Shown here: one piece after another, positions 18,501 to 21,671 of the stretch | How positions within the stretch are numbered: the stretch's first letter is position 1 | Layout: every line of letters begins with the position of its first letter | Assembly: GCF_000485595.1 (NCBI RefSeq) | Contig: NW_014577739.1 | Location: forward strand, 120,669 to 142,339 | Origin: Priapulus caudatus | Taxonomy: Eukaryota; Priapulida; Priapulimorpha; Priapulimorphida; Priapulidae | DNA: 21,671 bases | Reading direction: 5' to 3' | Position numbers and translations under genes: made by a program | The notes under the pieces: model-generated | What the model saw: only the letters and a program-made list of their open reading frames with translations | What the model was told of the DNA's origin: nothing | The model's database searches: none

Positions 18501-20409
18501 CATGAGTGATGAGTCATTTTTCATTGTTCAATTTGTATACTAGTGTGAATGTAACCAGTAAAATGTTATAAAGCAATGTGCGAAAAATGCAAATAAATAT
18601 ACTATAAGGTGAAACTATATTTTGCTATATTTTATTCGGATTGAGCGTCGTTACTGAGTAGAAAATCAAATATCGTAATAAAGGCTTTAAATTCCCAGTT
18701 TCCTTTTCCTAATTGCTGCCCAGGCATCTGCTGCCTCGTGGAAAGGGAAGTCCTGAGCTGGTGGGCCTTCCACAGACACCATCATAAGGGCATTTAGTGT
18801 GTTCTGAATCAGTCTTATATATTAGAAGTCTAGGTAGAAGGAATCTGATGAAATAGGCTGGTTATTGTGAGCTGTATTTTATTCATAGCAGAGTGCGAAG
18901 CGCTATGATATGAGGCTCATGCCAAGTAAAAGTCTATGTCGGACAAGTTATTCATTTGGCTAGTTGCCCGATTGGACAACTAAAAAATTTCTAGTTGTGT
19001 AATATTCCTAACATCCTTTGAGCCAGGGCGCTATCGCACGACATTCTCACATTATATTTTCAAAGGTTGCCGAAAAAAGCGGCCTGCGAGGCACGCATCT
19101 GTGGCTGTGCATATTGACGCTGCGTACGTGCCTGCTGGCTGAGGGCGGCATTGATTGAAGTACTGGGGGGGGGCACGATTGTTTCAGTCGCGTGCTGCTA
19201 ATCACTACTAAAATGTAGGGGGTGGGCACCTCTGGACTATGAAAGAGCGACAGCAAAACTCTTTCCAGGCATGTGCGCAGGCACGGACACACAGGCATGT
19301 GCACAGGCACGCGTACAGGCACGCATGCATGAATCAGATCAAGCAGCTCAGAAGATGTAGACGCACTGTATGATTCGACTGCCCAACAAGTGGGAGCCCA
19401 TGCACAGAGTAAAACAGTGTAATAGACTGTAATAGTGTATGCTACAAGCGCGCACTGTGACTACGCGTACGTCATCCCGTTCGACAGTGCAGTACAGTTG
19501 CATTTTGTTTTGTTTGTGTTGTTTCTTGTTTTGATATTTCAAACCTGTCGCCCTGAACTCCAAACCTGTCGCCGATTTTCAAACCTGTCGGCCCAAAACT
19601 CAAACCTGTCGGCCTTACATGTTAAAACCCCTCGTGGACCACACTGGCCTCCTGATAGGTGAAACGTCAGCTGTACATTTTCAATTTTCACGGTTGAGTA
19701 CGTAACAATTAACCCAGATAGATCTATTAGACTACCAACCAAATGAACTTATTTAATGAGTAAAAAATTATGATAATTGACCGTCTATCATGGGTATAGA
19801 ATTAAAAATAGCTTGCCCTCTATGGTCTAATGTCTTGATGTTGAAACCAAGTGTAGGTGAGATTAAGCTTATGTCTTCACCATTGAATTTCTTCAATATA
19901 GTCGTCTTTCCAGCATTATCTAGACCACTGGTTAGAAGTGCAAGGTCCGAATTAAGGAATACACTTATAAGTTATAGATTGATAGCTTGTCATTTGACTT
20001 CACAACTGTTGAATACATTCTCTTGGTTTATTTTATCAAATTCAAATTCAAATAAAGTTTATTGCACAGATAATCGTAGATCATACAGGCAAATATGCTA
20101 CAAACTACGATAAAACAAGTTCCTAGGATAATAAAAACATCATAATACATGATAATATATTTTTTTGTTATTTAACATAAATTAACGTTCTATCCAAAAA
20201 ACAACAACACTGGGGGTTGTTATCGACGCTTCAAGTGCCTGTGAGTTGGGACACCGTCACCGAATGCGACGATTCACTCACTAAGTTATGGAGTTTAGAG
20301 TCGAACGATCTCAAGAGTATATTTTAAAACATCAGAAAGGATACAGCATGAGTAACCTCATTTCTTTTTCCTTTTGTTTCATCTTTCTTAAAATCGTTAA
20401 TAGCCCCAT
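15587..20409 (-). CDS. ARL2: ADP-ribosylation factor-like GTPase 2, complete, 5 exons
   Basis: Exons on the minus strand: 20409-20345, 19927-19817, 17317-17155, 16830-16750, 15721-15587. Together they make 555 nt and 184 residues, the length of human ARL2. Visible motifs are the N-terminal [20 protein letters not shown] helix, P-loop GLDNAGKTT, switch I with SPTLGFN, WDVGGQ (switch II), [18 protein letters not shown] and SAVTGE (guanine-binding loops), and the C-terminal IASRIFTMD. The second residue is Gly, as in all ARFs. ARL2 works with tubulin cofactors and with effectors such as PDE6D and BART in cytosol and mitochondria. Introns are GT-AG except intron 2, whose donor is GC. Intron 2 (about 2.5 kb) holds a retroelement and a nested transposon; intron 4 a hAT-like element. 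No frame damage is seen. Confidence 0.96.
15770..16306. mobile_element. hAT-like non-autonomous element in ARL2 intron 4
   Basis: The ends are CAGGCCTCGAATTAAGCGAC and, inverted, CAGGGCTCGAATTAACCGAC. The flanks ACACATAA (15762-15769) and ACACACAA (16307-16314) match at seven of eight positions, fitting an 8-bp hAT duplication. A second related end, starting CAGGGTTCAACATTAAC, lies inside near 16026, and CACTAGCCC motifs follow, so copies may be nested or rearranged. No transposase. Confidence 0.75.
16315..16749. other. Remainder of ARL2 intron 4, nothing recognised
   Basis: AT-rich sequence between the hAT-like element and exon 4. No exon or RNA gene is supported. Confidence 0.5.
17723..18128 (-). 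pseudogene. Penelope-like element ORF fragment with GIY-YIG endonuclease domain
   Basis: On the minus strand the frame reads [19 protein letters not shown], then a Cys-rich [16 protein letters not shown] segment, [24 protein letters not shown] and [14 protein letters not shown]. This is the typical C-terminal part of Penelope-like proteins: a GIY-YIG nuclease with the C-x-x-C finger before YIG. The reverse transcriptase part is missing. The usual R in (R)LKEH is Cys here. Near 17741-17747 one extra base breaks the frame; the expected NINRDEG ending continues in the next frame. The open frame's apparent first 20 residues come from the inverted terminal segment. Confidence 0.8.
18226..19646. 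mobile_element. 1.42-kb DNA transposon nested in the Penelope-like element, 6-bp target duplication
   Basis: The ends read CAGGGTGGTCCAC and, inverted, CAGTGTGGTCCAC. GCCTCC flanks both sides (18220-18225, 19647-19652) and occurs once in the intact left copy of the host repeat, which proves insertion. Short subterminal repeats occur on the right (CAAACCTGTCG four times, 19542-19620). No transposase frame is recognisable. The interior also has TGAGTCA-rich repeats (18474-18519) and CAGGCA(C/T)G repeats (19265-19330). Confidence 0.8.
19542..19620 (+). repeat. Four subterminal repeats of about 20 bp (CAAACCTGTCG)
   Basis: CAAACCTGTCG(C/G)C followed by a variable tract recurs four times just inside the right end of the nested transposon. 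Such subterminal repeats are often transposase-binding sites. Confidence 0.8.
19811..19816 (-). other. GC-type splice donor of ARL2 intron 2
   Basis: On the minus strand the border reads AGAGG|GCAAGC. The only phase that restores the conserved HRGFKLN junction with exon 3 needs GC at the first two intron positions. AG|GCAAG is the usual form of natural GC-AG introns. Confidence 0.85.
20226..20243. repeat. Solo end of the fold-back MITE family
   Basis: ACGCTTCAAGTGCCTGTG is identical over 18 bp to the right end of the palindromic element at 6303-6444. No partner arm is present, so it is a truncated relative inside ARL2 intron 1. Confidence 0.7.
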
Positions 20410-20465
20410 TACAGCGAGGTGTTTGGATTGTTAACTATTTCACAACGATGGACGCCGCCATACAT
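20409..20465 (-). promoter_or_regulatory. Candidate upstream ORF overlapping the ARL2 start (TAATG)
   Basis: An 18-codon frame (start 20465) encodes MYGGVHRCEIVNNPNTSL, and its TAA shares one base with the ARL2 ATG. It matters only if transcription begins upstream of 20465, which cannot be seen here. A second short frame starts 4 bases later. Confidence 0.4.
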
Positions 20466-20520
20466 AAACACAAGAGATCACGCGTGACTTCGCGAGATGC
20501 GACGAGAACCGGAAAGAAAA
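20446..20520 (-). promoter_or_regulatory. Probable ARL2 core promoter region
   Basis: A short CpG-bearing patch just upstream of the start carries a YY1-type GCCGCCAT (20454-20461) and an ETS-type CCGGAA (20509-20514). Both are common in TATA-less housekeeping promoters. This is inferred from motifs only. Confidence 0.45.
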
Positions 20521-20728
20521 TAAACCTAGAAATGTAAGCGTTGTACATGATGTATCCTATGATGTATCATTGTAATTTGTATGTTATAAAGTCGACTATT
20601 TACCTGTGTTGGATTGGCTAGTGTCAGTAAACCTACAGGCTACATTACTATATACAGTATATTGTGTAAGCAAATAAAACAATCCCATGATTGGTTTTCA
20701 CAACATAGTCATTCATATAAATCGGTTT

Positions 20729-21671
20729 ACTTTACTTCTTCTTCTTCTCGGGTCACTACACTACACTCGGCCCAGCCACTGCAGCACACAGGCCTTGGCA
20801 CGGTGGTTGAAAGCCTCAAGGTCTCCAGGGCTACAGGGCTCTGGCAATAAGGGGCATTTTAGGAGATGTCCCATAGTCTGGTCCTCCCCGCAGTCTCATT
20901 CGATTGGACCATCTTCAGTGTATCCCCATTTCTGCATGAGTGCCCTACATCGACCAAAACCTGTCCTGAGGCGATTTAGGCACAACCACGTCGGCCATAC
21001 CTCGTTGGCTCCGGGCGGAAGGGATTCCTGGGGTGTGAGTGAAAGCTTATGTTGGCTTGCCTGAAGATGCTTTGACCATTGGGCGATCCTGTAGTTTTGG
21101 AGGTTGTCATCCAGGGTTTGAACCACGTGGATGAAACTGTGCCTGGACTTTAGTCTCTTCTTTACTGTTTCATGCTGGAAGAGGGGGTGACGAGGGTCAT
21201 TTTCTTGGTTAAGTTTCTCTACTTGGGATGAAGCCATTCGTCTAACGTGTGGGGGAGCGATGCCACAGAGCAGGTAGAGGTCATCTACGTTGGTTGGTCT
21301 CAAGCATCCAGAAATGGCTCTGCAGGCAATGTTCAGAACTGGGTCCATTTTTGCAGCATGGGGCGACCTACTCCATACAGGGCATGCATACTCAGCCGCA
21401 GAGTAGCACAGGGCGATAGCAGTGGTTCTGATTGTCCCGGCATCTGTTCCCAATTTAGTATTGGCCAACTTCTTTAGAATACTGTTTCTGGCACCCACTT
21501 TGGCCTTTGTCTTGATGATGTGGATGTATAATTTATAAATAAACTATTATGTACTAATGTACATCTAACTAAATAACTAATAACTACTAATGTACTATGT
21601 GATTTTTGTAAGTTAGAGAGCGGTCTAAAGTAACACCTAGGTAGACTGGGCTATAGGTATGTTTCAGCCAT
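20729..21671 (-). mobile_element. Non-LTR retrotransposon (jockey/CR1-like), 3' part, decayed, runs off the window
   Basis: The minus strand reads PVYLGVTLDRSLTYKNHI near the window end. After a 79-bp interruption come KTKAKVGARNSILKKL, RTTAIALCYSAAEYACPVWS and a long C-terminal region. It ends in a CDCGEDQTMGHLLKC-type zinc knuckle and a stop at 20763-20761. This is the C-terminal third of reverse transcriptases common in invertebrate genomes. The 3' end shows a short GAA repeat tail near 20740. Two lesions are visible: a TGA replacing the first Cys codon of the knuckle (20896-20898), and the AT-rich insertion at about 21523-21601. The 5' part, including the endonuclease, is outside. Confidence 0.85.
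21523..21601. mobile_element. 79-bp AT-rich insertion in the retrotransposon frame
   Basis: ATGTG occurs on both sides (21518-21522 and 21597-21601). Removing one copy plus the insert restores the reading frame across HIIKTKAKVG. The insert is almost pure A/T with GTACTAATGTAC inside. It could be a tiny transposon or filler DNA. Confidence 0.6.

Larger units (their letters stand above)
17550..19724 (-). mobile_element. Penelope-like retroelement, 5'-truncated, with inverted terminal segments
   Basis: The left terminal segment (17550-17722, about 170 bp) recurs inverted on the right as 18129-18225 plus 19647-19724; the right copy was split by a later insertion. The 97-bp inner part matches at 95 positions. 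Between them lies the 3' part of an open frame with a GIY-YIG-type endonuclease. Terminal repeats in inverted orientation around a 5'-truncated copy are known for Penelope-like elements. AAAAAATTATG occurs at 17538-17548 and 19762-19772 and could be a target duplication, though the right copy is about 40 bp beyond the repeat. The element sits in ARL2 intron 2. Confidence 0.8.

Noticed and set aside
19047-19322. Minus-strand frame with [10 protein letters not shown]-type repeats
   Set aside because: It translates the CAGGCA(C/T)G simple repeat inside the nested transposon.

Overview
The window looks like nuclear DNA of an animal, probably a marine invertebrate. Genes are split by AT-rich introns with GT-AG (once GC-AG) borders, several exons are strongly G/C-biased at third codon positions, there is a TTAGGG-type repeat, and the space between exons is packed with decayed transposons and small inverted-repeat elements. 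No bacterial-style gene organisation is present, and most long open frames are shadows or repeats. The species cannot be named from the sequence alone.

Layout. (1) 1-412: a 29-bp minisatellite. (2) About 710-3087, minus strand: part of a gene for an extracellular or membrane protein. It has a WSC carbohydrate-binding-type domain split over two exons (3087-2950, 2491-2267), one EGF-like exon (1704-1564) and one tentative further exon (873-710). Its ends lie in undetected exons or outside the window. (3) 3907-6452: three inverted-repeat elements, namely a 512-bp long-TIR element with 9-bp target duplication and a tRNA-like insert, a 685-bp element flanked by TTAA, and a 142-bp almost perfect palindrome with an 8-bp target duplication. 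(4) 6886-7374: a 58/59-bp tandem array running into a putative terminal exon of an unidentified plus-strand membrane protein (7375-7569). (5) 7765-13331, plus strand: a complete eight-exon homologue of C9orf72 (DENN/longin protein of the C9orf72-SMCR8-WDR41 complex), predicted 655 aa, with an unusual N-terminal extension of about 224 residues. Intron 4 holds a 1.07-kb transposon, and intron 5 begins with six tandem copies of the splice-donor segment. (6) 15587-20409, minus strand: a complete five-exon ARL2 small GTPase gene of 184 aa, the same length as human ARL2, with one GC-AG intron. Its intron 2 holds a Penelope-like retroelement fragment with inverted terminal segments, itself split by a 1.42-kb transposon. 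Its intron 4 holds a hAT-like element. (7) 20729-21671, minus strand: the 3' part of a decayed non-LTR retrotransposon running off the window.

The C9orf72 and ARL2 homologues are tail to tail, about 2.3 kb apart. In vertebrates the C9orf72-SMCR8 complex acts as a GTPase-activating complex on ARF/RAB-type GTPases and ARL2 is an ARF-family GTPase, but nothing in the sequence shows that the neighbourhood is functional. The most striking signals are the repeat arrays touching splice sites (12146-12322, 6886-7374, 11773-11940) and the two large palindromes (6303-6444, 15418-15465). I saw no clear new multi-gene system.
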